A DNA stretch of 64,000 bases from an uncultured Microbulbifer sp. (GTDB taxonomy: Bacteria > Pseudomonadota > Gammaproteobacteria > Pseudomonadales > Cellvibrionaceae): positions 1 through 64,000 of the forward strand of contig NZ_CANLDD010000002.1 in the NCBI RefSeq assembly GCF_947489355.1, in the 5' to 3' direction. Made by a program: the position numbers and the translations under genes. Below the pieces are notes generated by a model. That model did no database searches. It was not told the DNA's origin and saw only the letters and a program-made list of their open reading frames with translations. Shown one piece after another: positions 1 to 9,785 of the stretch (its first letter is position 1; each line of letters begins with the position of its first letter).

Positions 1-137
1 CGAAGCCGTGAAGTTTTATTGTGGGAAAAATCAATAGAATAGCTTCCGCTATTACTAGAATCAGGGCCATCAACTTCCGAAGTTGCGGTTTGGGAAATAA
101 CCAAAAATACAGCAAGAGAAAATATTCTGATCAACAT
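1..137 (-). CDS. Secreted protein, N-terminal fragment (runs off the window)
   Basis: Reading leftward from an ATG at 137, 45 codons stay open to the window edge. The product starts MLIRIFSLAVFLVISQ and continues ATSE, a basic start, hydrophobic core and small residues typical of a Sec signal peptide; after it the sequence is polar and rich in serine. No lipobox cysteine is seen. It lies downstream of the giant virion gene and has its own promoter-like sequence upstream (260-289). The base composition is AT-rich. The function is unknown; it could be an accessory lysogen-expressed gene of the prophage or a chromosomal gene beyond the left border. Confidence 0.5.
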   Translation of the reverse strand, partial: MLIRIFSLAVFLVISQTATSEVDGPDSSNSGSYSIDFSHNKTSRL

Positions 138-259
138 CAATAAAGACACTCAGTGAGAGTAGAGCAATATGCCTGGGGATTTTTAGAATTAATAGATGCG
201 CACAAAAAATAAACAGAAAATCACATTTTTCTAAGGAATTACTATTGAATTAATTTTTA

Positions 260-289
260 ATAGTATCACACAGGCACATATCGAATCAA
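260..289 (-). promoter_or_regulatory. Sigma-70-like promoter with extended -10
   Basis: On the minus strand a TTGATT -35 (284-289) is followed after 18 bases by TACTAT (260-265), preceded by TG at the extended -10 position. A 7-base inverted repeat, TACTATT (240-246) with AATAGTA (259-265), overlaps the -10 and could be an operator. It would start transcription near 253 toward the secreted-protein gene at 137. Confidence 0.45.
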
Positions 290-319
290 TTGCGCACCCT
301 TGCAAAAATGAACAATTTT

Positions 320-357
320 TAACCGAGCATTACTCACTCATCAACTTGCTCGGTTTT
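320..357 (+). terminator. Inverted repeat, possible terminator
   Basis: AACCGAGCA and TGCTCGGTT pair around a 17-base loop, followed on the plus strand by TTAACTTT. The T tract is poor and there is no plus-strand gene ending here, so it may instead stall or protect the 3' end of the minus-strand late transcript that ends at 399. Confidence 0.35.
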
Positions 358-398
358 AACTTTGTCGCTGGTATTGTCAAGCCAACACCGTCGGTCCA

Positions 399-3300
399 CT
401 AAAAAACCGTCTCAGACCTATGCAAAGCTTTGGCAGCCACCGCATTGATTTTCTTCTGAATCACATCCAGTTTTAGCTGCTTTGCCTTGCGCGGAATATC
501 CTCAGCCAAAATACGCTCGCGCCGCTTGCGTAATTCGCTCAGGTGTCGGCTAGCTTGGTTCAGTGAGCGACGCTGGGCCAGCTTGTCACTGTGCTCAGCA
601 ACGAACTCTGCTCTTTCCCGGCCTCGCAGTTCCTTCAGGCTGGCCGCCAGTTGATTCACTTCTTTCAAGCGTTCATAGAGATCGTTGGCATATTGGGTGC
701 TGTAAGGTGGCTTAGCGCCGCGATAGAAGCTCTTCAAGACCGGAATGTCCGTGGCCAGGAACTCCCCCTGATTGGGCTTGCCCTGTGCCAGGGACACCAG
801 CATATCAGAGACAGACAACGCATAGGCTCCCATGGTGCCCGTATAGCCCACCCAGAAGTGCTCCATCTGCTTTGGAGACCAGCCTACCACCTGGGCCAGG
901 GACACCATGGTATCGCTGGTAAAGCTGTTGTAGCGGTCTTTGGGGAGCTTGCGCTGATCTCCCAGGGATTCGATAGGCTTGTCGAAGTGGAACGAGCGGT
1001 TAGCGTACAGCTCCACCGCGGGCAATAGTATCTGCGGAGTGATATTGAAGCCCAGGGTTTCCAGCAGCCCATGCTTCATACTCCACAGCAGTTTCTTGTC
1101 TGGCTGATTGTCCAGTATCCAGGTGTGCATCATGCGCTCAGGGATGGTGCCGGCAAGAATGCCGATTTCAAAGGGTTTCGGCACACGGAGATGGTGAGAT
1201 CCGATAAAGATATGCCAGTAGGCATCTTTCTCCCAGTCCGGCAACGACTGGTAGCGCTCATCGTCATCATTCCACAGCGCCAGGGCGGACGATACCAAGG
1301 CGATCTTGGCCACTGCCATGCCCACCAGCGGGTCCATACGCCAGGTCCAGGGTTTGTGCAGCTCCCCTTTGAGTTCGCCAGCACGTATCAGTTTTGACAG
1401 GCCCTGCAGGCGGGCATTGAGGAAAGGTACCACATCGGTCAAAAGATTCATTGCCAGCCAATTGCCACGCAGCGAGTAGTCCATTAGATCCTTGGCCTCG
1501 AAGGCAGCCTGCGCCTTGGACTTGCCCGACTTCAACGCAGCCTTGTAAGTGGCCAGACGGTTGGTATTCTCAAGCTTATCTCCCTTTTCCCGATACCATT
1601 GCCACGCCTGCTGTACCTTGGACCAACCCGCTTCTCCCACATCAATCACGCTATCCATGTGATTGTCGATCTCAGTGCGGGAGAGCCCCTTTTTCTTCAG
1701 GGCACGGCGGATCATCTGCGCCCCTTCCTCCGGATCACCACCGTGTACATAACCGCCCTGGAAGGAGGCGTTGGTGGCTGACATCGCCCAAAACTCTTCA
1801 TCTTCCTTAACAGCAGCCGTAATACCGGCCACTGTGTCTTTGCCGAATACAAACCCATCCTTGTTGATGGCCCAGGCATGGGCGGCATCGCGCACCAGGT
1901 TCCGCAGCATAAAATCCGGGCTGGCAGTCACACCGGTGGTCAATAGACGCTTGAACCAGCGGGCGGCACGAATCGGCATCCAGTTGATCCCGTTATCGGA
2001 GAGATGCACCAAACCCCGCAACAGTGCTGGATCATTAACCCGGTAATAGGTGTTTCTGCCATTGCTTTGCACCCGAATCACCTCCGGGTCTGTGGGTGCG
2101 GTAATGGCCCATAGTTTCTCGAAGCCACTGCTGTCCAGTTGGTTCAGTTCATGCAGCACTTCCAGTTCACCGGCCTCCGGCAGTCCCAGTTGGTCCGCCA
2201 TCATTTCCAGATAGGCGCGATCGGCCTTGATACGTTTTACCACTTCGGACCTGGGCACAATCGCGGCGGTGTATTTCAAACTTTCGTCGCTGAGGTAATC
2301 GGTGTCCTTGAGGTTATCCACCGTTTTTAACAGCGCCTGATTTTTCATGGCGGCATCGGCCAGCTTCATCCAGTTGGTGAGGATGTTCTGCAGCAGGTTG
2401 TTGGTGGAGGTTTCACCGCCTTTCAGTGCTTTGATGCCGGCGCTCTGGTGACTGAGCCCACGCTTGGTACGCGGTGCCAGCAAACCATTACCGTCCAGTT
2501 CCTGGCGGTAGAAAGGGATATACCATTCGGAAGCCCACTTTCTGCGGGACTTGGGATCAATCAGCCCCGCCTCCTGGGCCAGGTCCAGCATGGCCCGGTT
2601 CAAAGCACTGTAAGCCCGTTTTGCCTCCAAAAACCTGGCTTCCCGTCCCCGGTTCAATACCAGCAGCTCGGCAATATCGCGCTTGGACAGGTTCTTCTCG
2701 CGGCCCTGCAGCATCAATTCCCTGGCGCGGTTGCCACCCATCCAGCCCAGCCAATCGTTCAGGTCCGGACCCAGCGCCTTGAAAATATCCAGCAGGCCCT
2801 GTGTGCCCTGCCGGTACTGCGTGACGCCCTCTTTCCATTCCAGGCCGCCCTTGTGCAGGATATGGAACATCGCATCAGCGATACCGGAAGCCAGGCGGGC
2901 ACCCACATAACCGGAACCGGCAAAATCCCCGGCGGCTGTGCCCTTGCCCGCCGCCTCCTCTGCACGCTGAATACCCACCAGACCATCGAAAGTGCCCTCG
3001 TAGGTACGCGCCTTTGCATTGCTCCATGTCTGGCGGAAATTGGCGGTTTGAAAACGGTTGATCAGGTGGCGGATACCGCGGGCTTCGGATTTGCCCAGAC
3101 CCAGGCGGGCCAGGGCTTCGTCGGTGGCAGGATCGGAAAGGGAGTATTGGAGTTCTACCAGTGGCCTTGGTAACTTTCCGCCAAGCTGAGCCAGAGCCAG
3201 TCCCCACGTCTCTTTATTTTGTTCTGCCATAAAGGCAGATGTGAGCACCGCCCTTTTAAGCGACGTGCTTCCAAATATTTGCCGACCCAGATTCTCGGGT

Positions 3301-6300
3301 TCCCGCCTCCTGAGTGAAGAAGGCGCCATAACCCTTCGTCGGTACCGTCCGACAGACTCCTCAGCCAGGTCGTTAAAGAAATCTCTAGGAACGGTGTCCC
3401 CTGCCCTTCCTCGGTACTCTGTTTTTCCAACTTTGCCAATAAAGCTTCGAGCGAACGTGAATTCACCTTTCTTAAAATCGAAGCGGACATGCTTAATCTC
3501 CGGCAGCAGGCTGGAAACATTATGATAGGACGCTTCCAGAAGTCGGCGCAAATTCTCCGTATCGGAATCTCCAAAGCGCAGCGGCTGCACCCATTCCATC
3601 CCGTCGTCAGGATGTTCCTGCCTTGGATGCGGGTGAACGTGCTTGGTGGAACCGAATTTCAAGGCGCTGGACAGCATATGCTCGGTACGCCGCAGCATGG
3701 CTGCATCACTCAGGCCCTCGGGATCGCCGATAAACACCTTGCCATTGTTATGGGCGTAGTTGGCTACAACAGCATAAATTCTCCAGCCACCGCTCAGGCC
3801 CGCATCGAGACGAGAGACATTGATCCACACTTCCCCGTCGCCGTTCTCCAATACCTCCACCGGCTTGTACAGGGTCTTTCCGTCCTTACCTTGCTTTTGC
3901 TGGGGCACCTTCAACAACCAGTGCCGCGTTACATCCTTGCCCCGTGCATTGTCATCTTCATGGACCTGATCCAACTGAATACCGGTATCCGTTTCACGCA
4001 GTATGTCAGCAAGGTCTTTGGCATCCGAAGGCGGTACCCGGAACAGGTCATCGTGGCCGGCCAGTAATTTCCATAGCGCTACCACATAGTCGTTGGCGCG
4101 GCGCTTTGTGGCATAACGAACGCCATGCTCCTTTCCTTTACCATCGGCACCGCGGCGCAAAGCCCGCTTGCTTCTGGCCAGGAGTTCCACAATATCCGCT
4201 TCGGTCCACCTGGAGTTAAAACCCATCTGGCGCAACCAGCGGCGCACTATGGCAATGATGTTCTTGAGCAAGGTGTTGTGCGGATCGTTCTCTGCCAGGT
4301 GCGCCACATATTCATCCGCCACCCTGCGCCTGGCCTCGGGGCCGCTCAGCCCCTTGAGTTGGCTGTGGTATTTGCTTTCCAACGTATCGCGCACTTCCAC
4401 CGGCATGTCCCGATAGATTTCCGTCAACACCGGATCCAGACGCTTCTTCAGGGTCGCACGAATGCCCTTGTGCCCTACCACCTCATGCAAGTAAACACGG
4501 GCGGCATCGGCGGGATGGTTAAGATTCCCGGCCACGATATAGGCGCTGCCACTCTCCGCATGGTAGAGGCCGCGTACCTGCCCGCTCACGCCATCCGCCT
4601 CAATCTGCTGGCGCAGTGCCGCAGGCAGCCCGGATTCATCCGCCACCACTTTTGCATCAACGCCTACCGATTGCTTGATCCGGCTGAGTGCGGCCTTGGC
4701 CAGTTCCGGTTTAATGCCCTTGCCGGTACCCAGAGAATTAAGAACTGCCTTTTTCCCTGTGTTCTGAATTTTAACGGCCATAGGTGCTTTTGCTGTGGTG
4801 AGTGCTTTAGGAGCTGCCTCATCAAATGGCTTGGTGGTGTTTCCCTCTTTTAACCAAGTCTTGAACGTCGCCAGGTCCATGGCCGTCACCGGCCCCACTT
4901 TCCACCCCTTGTCATAGGCCCCCTTGTAGCCGGCAATGGCCTTGGCTTTATCGCTGAACCCCAGCAGCACTTTGTGCTCGTCAAAGCTGCCGTCCTTGTT
5001 CACCTGATCCACCACAAACACCCGCTGTGAATCCACATCCGGCCCCACGAAAACATCCACATGGTCGCCATCGGCACCCTCGGTTTTGCGGATATAGCCG
5101 TAATGATGGGGCAGCGTGTTTTCCCAGCGCTTGCCATCCGAGCTGGTACCAGAGCGCACGGAACCGCGGGGGTTTTCAATAGAAAGGTCCAGACCGTGTA
5201 GCTTAACCTTGCCCACCTTGTAGTTGCCCGCTGCTTTCTGGGCATCTGTTGGTTCCGGCAAATTGTTATGCGGGCTGGTAGCGGCTTCCCTGGCAGCGGT
5301 ATCAATCTGCGCCTTTAAGTCTTGATTGGTCTGAGGTTTATCTGCATCTATTGGTGCAGACTCAGGGAGGACCATCTCTTCCAACTGGAAATTTGGTACT
5401 TCAACCTTTGCTGGGCTCTCTTCAACGGAAGGCTCTTTTGGGATTTCTTTTGAGGGGTTGCTCTGAATACGCTCCTGCAAAGCCTGGGACTTTTCATTGA
5501 TCAGCGATGGTGACTCGTAAGGGATACCTTCGCTTTGCTGCTCTTTGGGTACCAACTCAAGGTCCGACTTATCTATCGTTTCTGGTGGTACAAAATCAAT
5601 GCCCTGTTCTGCCGGTTTTTCTCGCGAGACTTCCAGCGACTGCAGTTCCTGCGCATAGGGTGTGTAATCAACCGTGCCCTCCGGTGGAGCACCCGCCTCT
5701 GGCATGCTGGTACTATCAAGGGGCAGTGCCACATCAAAATTGGGATTGATCCGTTGTCGCGCAGCTTCCAGGCTTTGCTCATACGACGCTTCCTGGTTCA
5801 TCTTGAGGATTTCCGCTTCAATCTCGGATTTCAGATCTTCCGTATTCTGTGCCTTGCGGTGCTTTCTGGCTTTTACCTCCTCCTCGATTTTCTCTGGTGT
5901 GCGAGGCAATAAGCCCGTCGCCATGGCTGTCTGAGCGCCAACATTCACTACCGCACCAGTACCTCCACCTGCTACAGCGCCAGCCAGGCCACGATCAACA
6001 CTCTCGACAGCCGACCAATCTTTATCAGTACCCAGCGTTTCACCAGCGTAATCGGATTGCTCCTGCACAAATTCAGTGCCGGCTTCTCTTTTTGCAGCCC
6101 CGACTACACGCTTGGCAGACTCTTTCAAACTACCAGCCCCACCGACATTAACAGCACCTTTGGCACCGATCCGCTCCAGAACTGCAGAGGCGACCGCAGG
6201 GACCAGAGCTTTCCCTAACTCCGTACCATCAACCTGGTTCTTGTCCCTGGTATTTTCTACGCGGGTTTCAGCGATCTCCTCTGTTCGCGATGCAACATAG

Positions 6301-6872
6301 GCAGGCAGCGTCGTGAGGGCCGCAGCCATGTCGGCAATGGAACTACCGGACTGCTCGACGATATAGCCCGCCAGGTTTTCAGCACTGACATCGCCTTTCA
6401 GCCTTTCCCATGTAAAAGTGGGTCGATAGTCCAGATCTATGTTATTGAGTAATTGGCCACCCTTGTTCAGCACAGAGTTAAGGTCTTTCTCGTAGGGCTT
6501 TTTGCCCCGCCACAGTTGCACTCCTTCATCACCCCAGGAGACACCAGCATTCGGGAGATTCAGATCCTCAGTAAGATATTTCTCACCGATAACGGCTACA
6601 TTACCAATAAACTGCAACAGATTGCCGCTAACCTCTCCGGCCCGTTCACCGAAATTGCGCGATGCATTGTTTAACCAGCCGCGATCCACTTTCGGGCCTG
6701 TCACAGCCGCCCCAGGCTGGACCCGCCCCGGAGCAACACCTGAAGGATCTCGAATTGCAATAGAATTGTCCTGCTGTTGATCAAACTGGTCAAAGAAATT
6801 ACCTTCGGTGGACTGCTGTTGCGAAGGTTGATCGGCAGGTGCAGGATCGAACTGGTCGAAGAAATTGGCCAT
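399..6872 (-). CDS. Giant polyvalent internal virion/ejection protein (2,157 aa)
   Basis: This is the last gene of the late operon and the largest protein of the phage. Such proteins are packed in the capsid and ejected with the DNA. The N-terminus carries the motif NFFDQFD twice (about residues 3-9 and 25-31). A stretch near residues 550-675 (HHYGYIRKTEGADGDHVDVF and following) matches the inorganic-pyrophosphatase-like domain known from polyvalent phage proteins. A zincin-like motif LHEVVGHKG follows near residue 795, with glycine before the second histidine as in that phage family. The long C-terminal half resembles the large polyvalent-protein-associated domains, with an LPD38-like part near residues 1,750-2,000, and ends in a basic helical segment. 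Domain names are from memory of the families; the assignment as an ejected virion protein is by size, position and composition. Confidence 0.85.
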   Translation of the reverse strand: MANFFDQFDPAPADQPSQQQSTEGNFFDQFDQQQDNSIAIRDPSGVAPGRVQPGAAVTGPKVDRGWLNNASRNFGERAGEVSGNLLQFIGNVAVIGEKYLTEDLNLPNAGVSWGDEGVQLWRGKKPYEKDLNSVLNKGGQLLNNIDLDYRPTFTWERLKGDVSAENLAGYIVEQSGSSIADMAAALTTLPAYVASRTEEIAETRVENTRDKNQVDGTELGKALVPAVASAVLERIGAKGAVNVGGAGSLKESAKRVVGAAKREAGTEFVQEQSDYAGETLGTDKDWSAVESVDRGLAGAVAGGGTGAVVNVGAQTAMATGLLPRTPEKIEEEVKARKHRKAQNTEDLKSEIEAEILKMNQEASYEQSLEAARQRINPNFDVALPLDSTSMPEAGAPPEGTVDYTPYAQELQSLEVSREKPAEQGIDFVPPETIDKSDLELVPKEQQSEGIPYESPSLINEKSQALQERIQSNPSKEIPKEPSVEESPAKVEVPNFQLEEMVLPESAPIDADKPQTNQDLKAQIDTAAREAATSPHNNLPEPTDAQKAAGNYKVGKVKLHGLDLSIENPRGSVRSGTSSDGKRWENTLPHHYGYIRKTEGADGDHVDVFVGPDVDSQRVFVVDQVNKDGSFDEHKVLLGFSDKAKAIAGYKGAYDKGWKVGPVTAMDLATFKTWLKEGNTTKPFDEAAPKALTTAKAPMAVKIQNTGKKAVLNSLGTGKGIKPELAKAALSRIKQSVGVDAKVVADESGLPAALRQQIEADGVSGQVRGLYHAESGSAYIVAGNLNHPADAARVYLHEVVGHKGIRATLKKRLDPVLTEIYRDMPVEVRDTLESKYHSQLKGLSGPEARRRVADEYVAHLAENDPHNTLLKNIIAIVRRWLRQMGFNSRWTEADIVELLARSKRALRRGADGKGKEHGVRYATKRRANDYVVALWKLLAGHDDLFRVPPSDAKDLADILRETDTGIQLDQVHEDDNARGKDVTRHWLLKVPQQKQGKDGKTLYKPVEVLENGDGEVWINVSRLDAGLSGGWRIYAVVANYAHNNGKVFIGDPEGLSDAAMLRRTEHMLSSALKFGSTKHVHPHPRQEHPDDGMEWVQPLRFGDSDTENLRRLLEASYHNVSSLLPEIKHVRFDFKKGEFTFARSFIGKVGKTEYRGRAGDTVPRDFFNDLAEESVGRYRRRVMAPSSLRRREPENLGRQIFGSTSLKRAVLTSAFMAEQNKETWGLALAQLGGKLPRPLVELQYSLSDPATDEALARLGLGKSEARGIRHLINRFQTANFRQTWSNAKARTYEGTFDGLVGIQRAEEAAGKGTAAGDFAGSGYVGARLASGIADAMFHILHKGGLEWKEGVTQYRQGTQGLLDIFKALGPDLNDWLGWMGGNRARELMLQGREKNLSKRDIAELLVLNRGREARFLEAKRAYSALNRAMLDLAQEAGLIDPKSRRKWASEWYIPFYRQELDGNGLLAPRTKRGLSHQSAGIKALKGGETSTNNLLQNILTNWMKLADAAMKNQALLKTVDNLKDTDYLSDESLKYTAAIVPRSEVVKRIKADRAYLEMMADQLGLPEAGELEVLHELNQLDSSGFEKLWAITAPTDPEVIRVQSNGRNTYYRVNDPALLRGLVHLSDNGINWMPIRAARWFKRLLTTGVTASPDFMLRNLVRDAAHAWAINKDGFVFGKDTVAGITAAVKEDEEFWAMSATNASFQGGYVHGGDPEEGAQMIRRALKKKGLSRTEIDNHMDSVIDVGEAGWSKVQQAWQWYREKGDKLENTNRLATYKAALKSGKSKAQAAFEAKDLMDYSLRGNWLAMNLLTDVVPFLNARLQGLSKLIRAGELKGELHKPWTWRMDPLVGMAVAKIALVSSALALWNDDDERYQSLPDWEKDAYWHIFIGSHHLRVPKPFEIGILAGTIPERMMHTWILDNQPDKKLLWSMKHGLLETLGFNITPQILLPAVELYANRSFHFDKPIESLGDQRKLPKDRYNSFTSDTMVSLAQVVGWSPKQMEHFWVGYTGTMGAYALSVSDMLVSLAQGKPNQGEFLATDIPVLKSFYRGAKPPYSTQYANDLYERLKEVNQLAASLKELRGRERAEFVAEHSDKLAQRRSLNQASRHLSELRKRRERILAEDIPRKAKQLKLDVIQKKINAVAAKALHRSETVF

Positions 6873-6956
6873 TGCATTACATTCCAGTAGGCATACGAAA
6901 GACGCCCCCTGTCTTGGGACAGAGGCGATTACATTAAGCAGAAGGGATGGCGGTGT

Positions 6957-8273
6957 TTAGCCGCCGGAACGGGGAACTTCGGGGAGACTGGCAGTTTGGT
7001 TTATGTATTGCTCGTAGCCCTCTGGCACAAAGCCGTATTTTTTGTAAAACTGGGCCGCCAGATTTGGATTAGCTGACAAAGCTTCCAAAGCTGCCGATGG
7101 AACTTTACCCCTGGCCCCACCGGCATTCGAGCTTGTGCCGCCCTGATCCGCTACTTGCTTTACAACATCCCCCTCCGGCGAAGTAAAATTATTCAGATAC
7201 TCCTGAACAAAATATTGCCGCGCACGCTCCCTGCTTCCGCCCCACGGCTTGAAGTCAGAGGTATCACTGGAGAACCACCCTGCAACATCATCGACCAGTT
7301 TGTCGGCATAGGCTTCGGCCTTGGACATCAATTCCGCTCTGCTGGGCGGCGCTTGAAGGGGAATCAATTGATTGTTTTTAGGGTCAACACGCACCAGCGT
7401 TTCGCTAGACCCGTCCTCACCCTTCACGGTCTTGATAATCGGCTTTTCAGGTCCGCTCGGCTTTCTGGGATCTTCCAGGTATTTAATGCGCGCAGAGAGT
7501 GATTGATATTCGTCGCTATCCGGCTTGACCCTTGCACGTGCTACCAGCAGCCTCTCCAGCTCGGTAGTGTTTTTAGTTGGTTTCGGGTCTTTTAGTTTTC
7601 CGCGGGAGTATAGCCAGGCGTCCACTGCTTTCGGATCTTTGAAATACTCACCGATCTTTGCGTAGGCCATGTTCCTCTGTAGAAAGCCATCCACCGGAAA
7701 TTGGCGAATGGGATCATCCTCTGCAGTGGAACGGCTCTCCGTTACCGGACGCAATGTGCCATCCTTGTGACCCACCGCTGCTAACAGTGTCCCAGGCTTC
7801 TTGCCACGGGTAAGTCGGACCTCGCCGGTAAGTTCGCCGGCTATCTGGCTCTGTTCGGTAAGTTCAGGCACAATTTCAGCAGCTTGCTTTCCCACCTCTG
7901 ACGATTCCAGTGGTATTTGACCACCCATCAGCCCTTCCAAAATAGGGCCAGCTTTGGTGAAAACAGTAAAGCGCGGATCGTTTTGCCAGTCGTAATTCGG
8001 ATTTTTCTTCAGAGTCAACGCCAACTCGTCCGCCCTTTGATTAAAACGCTCCTCCAGCTTGGCTCGGTATTCGCTCTGCTGCTGCTTCCACTGCGTATCT
8101 CTCCTGACATCCGCCAGACCGCGCTGACTTCTGGTATAGGCAAGTTCTTCTTCTGCCACTGCATCGGCTTTCGCCTGACGCTCCCGCTGTATCCGGCGAT
8201 CTTTCACGCCTTCCATAAAACTAAAGCCCTGCATAAAACCATTGGCCGCGTTGGCCGTACTTAATCCTGCCAT
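6957..8273 (-). CDS. Phage internal virion protein, unknown (438 aa)
   Basis: The start is taken at ATG 8273 (MAGLSTANAANG) because GAGGAA lies seven bases upstream; a longer reading to 8300 lacks such a site. The product is hydrophilic, rich in Gln, Lys and Glu, with a charged helical region at residues 20-80 (many Arg and Gln) and a Ser/Gly-rich patch near residue 395. It has no signal peptide or membrane segment. It lies between two small structural genes and the giant ejection protein, and genes in this position in podoviruses encode internal core proteins. I do not recognise a named family. Confidence 0.7.
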   Translation of the reverse strand: MAGLSTANAANGFMQGFSFMEGVKDRRIQRERQAKADAVAEEELAYTRSQRGLADVRRDTQWKQQQSEYRAKLEERFNQRADELALTLKKNPNYDWQNDPRFTVFTKAGPILEGLMGGQIPLESSEVGKQAAEIVPELTEQSQIAGELTGEVRLTRGKKPGTLLAAVGHKDGTLRPVTESRSTAEDDPIRQFPVDGFLQRNMAYAKIGEYFKDPKAVDAWLYSRGKLKDPKPTKNTTELERLLVARARVKPDSDEYQSLSARIKYLEDPRKPSGPEKPIIKTVKGEDGSSETLVRVDPKNNQLIPLQAPPSRAELMSKAEAYADKLVDDVAGWFSSDTSDFKPWGGSRERARQYFVQEYLNNFTSPEGDVVKQVADQGGTSSNAGGARGKVPSAALEALSANPNLAAQFYKKYGFVPEGYEQYINQTASLPEVPRSGG

Positions 8274-8286
8274 AGTGATTTCCTCT

Positions 8287-8553
8287 TTAAAAAAGCTCAC
8301 TTGCAGCTAGACCAGCCAGGGCACCAATCACCGCACCCCAAGGCCCGCCGACCGCAGTGCCCTTGGCTGCCATCATCCCGATACTTGCCCCAGCTCCCAC
8401 GTTCGTACTCTTCTGCTGTTTCTCCGCCTGCTTCAACTGATCGTTGCGCAGTTCTCGCTCTTGCTCCTGTTGCGCCACTTTTTCCATGCCCTGCATGGCG
8501 TCCCGCTTGACACCACGGCCAACGCTGATTAATCCGTAGCTTCCACTCATCAT
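8287..8553 (-). CDS. Small glycine/alanine-rich virion-associated protein (88 aa)
   Basis: The start codon overlaps the stop of the upstream gene (TAATG), which indicates translational coupling. The first half is charged and helical (EKVAQQEQERELRNDQLKQ), the second half is a Gly/Ala-rich hydrophobic stretch ending LAGLAASELF. Small proteins of this shape, a polar helix followed by a glycine-zipper-like segment, often neighbour ejection proteins in podoviruses and may help form the ejection channel. That role is an inference. Confidence 0.6.
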   Translation of the reverse strand: MMSGSYGLISVGRGVKRDAMQGMEKVAQQEQERELRNDQLKQAEKQQKSTNVGAGASIGMMAAKGTAVGGPWGAVIGALAGLAASELF

Positions 8554-9020
8554 TAACGCCCCTCGCTAATCGCTTCTCTCAGTCCGACGGCACCGGCTCC
8601 AGACATCACCTGTTGCTGGCGATCCTGTACATGCAGTCGGGTATTATTTCTTGCAGCCAGCTTCGCGGCGGTTCCACTGGCGGCATTGGAACGGCTTTCA
8701 CTGGCCTGCTCGCGCGGACTCATCGACAACCCATAGCGGCTGCGATCCCGCTGCAAACTGTCCTTTGAAGTGGCGAAGCTCTGGTCCATCGCCGCACCTG
8801 CCCGGTCCACGGCCTCAGTGACTGCCTCGGGATTGGTGGCAAAGTCGATGGCCTTGTCCTCGTAAGGGGCAAAGCGGTTCAAATAGTCCTGCCACTCGGC
8901 GCGGTAAATTCTCGCCAGGGTGTTCTCGGCGCTACCGTCGAAATACACCCCGCCGCGACCATAGTTGGCACCTTGCCGCTGACCACGGGCCCCATTGATT
9001 GCACTGTCTAATGCACCCAT
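8553..9020 (-). CDS. Phage structural protein, unknown (155 aa)
   Basis: It sits in the block of internal virion genes, six bases after the preceding gene and overlapping the next by the TAATG sequence. The product is polar, helical and rich in Ala, Arg and Gln, with no membrane segment or cysteine. A phrase near the middle (SRYGLSMSPREQ) recurs in small podovirus virion proteins in my recollection, but I cannot attach a name. Intact reading frame and regular spacing support it as a real gene. Confidence 0.65.
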   Translation of the reverse strand: MGALDSAINGARGQRQGANYGRGGVYFDGSAENTLARIYRAEWQDYLNRFAPYEDKAIDFATNPEAVTEAVDRAGAAMDQSFATSKDSLQRDRSRYGLSMSPREQASESRSNAASGTAAKLAARNNTRLHVQDRQQQVMSGAGAVGLREAISEGR

Positions 9021-9026
9021 GCTGAA

Positions 9027-9785
9027 TTACCCCACTGCCTGGTCGTAATTAAGACCGATACTCGCGGTCTGGTTTTCTGGAAGCTCTGTGGTCAATCCAT
9101 AGCCTGCGGGCTTTTTCTGGGCGTTATCAAGTCCGTAGCTGGTGGCTACACCGGCAACATTGCCCACCATTTGTTGTGTCATGGCAGACTCGTTAAATGC
9201 CTCAGCAGCGTCACTGCCCGCTTTATCTGCTGCAGCATCTGCCAAACCGCCAAGGCCCGCTGTCGCCGCGGCAGATTTTCCCTGCCCCATATTGACAATA
9301 TTCTGCACCCCGGTGACATATTCATCTTTTTGGCTGTTGCCAGCCCTGGTCACCGTCTCCCCGGTGGATTGCCCTTCGGCAACCGCCATAGAGTTCGTGG
9401 CAGCTTTGAATTTCCCGCTATTGGGGTTGATGCCTGCAGAAGCCAGATTGCCCTGAAGATCCTCTTTCGCTTCACTGAATTTGGCCCTGCTGTGCTGGTT
9501 CGCCGAGCCCTCGGCAAAATCCATGGCGGCTTCACTGTCCTGTGCATCCACCCGGTCCATATAACCCTGCTCAAGACCAGAGTATTTCTGCTGATAGTGA
9601 TTCCACTTCTGCGCCACCACATCGGCAAAGGCTTTTTCATCGGCAGTTTCCTTTACCTTGCCATCCCCCCCTTTGTGAAATACCCGGCGGAATCGGAAAG
9701 GCTGGAAAGTTTCAAACTCGCCGGTACCGGGCAATGCCGGTATCAGCGCGCTATCGCTAATATCAATCACAGTGGAATCCTCCAA
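9027..9785 (-). CDS. Phage structural protein, unknown (252 aa)
   Basis: The N-terminal 60 residues contain an aromatic patch (FETFQPFRFRRVF); the rest is a long polar, Ala/Gly/Gln-rich helical region with repeated SA, AG and DA dipeptides. There are no cysteines or membrane segments. It overlaps the upstream 131-codon gene by 19 bases and precedes the 155-codon gene, so it belongs to the internal virion block. The composition fits a minor virion or core protein; no family is recognised. Confidence 0.65.
   Translation of the reverse strand: MEDSTVIDISDSALIPALPGTGEFETFQPFRFRRVFHKGGDGKVKETADEKAFADVVAQKWNHYQQKYSGLEQGYMDRVDAQDSEAAMDFAEGSANQHSRAKFSEAKEDLQGNLASAGINPNSGKFKAATNSMAVAEGQSTGETVTRAGNSQKDEYVTGVQNIVNMGQGKSAAATAGLGGLADAAADKAGSDAAEAFNESAMTQQMVGNVAGVATSYGLDNAQKKPAGYGLTTELPENQTASIGLNYDQAVG

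Noticed and set aside
2448..3173. Long plus-strand frames opposite the late genes (for example 2,448-3,173, 12,779-13,669 and 15,383-16,273)
   Set aside because: They are antisense shadows of well-supported structural genes, lack ribosome sites and show no recognisable domains.
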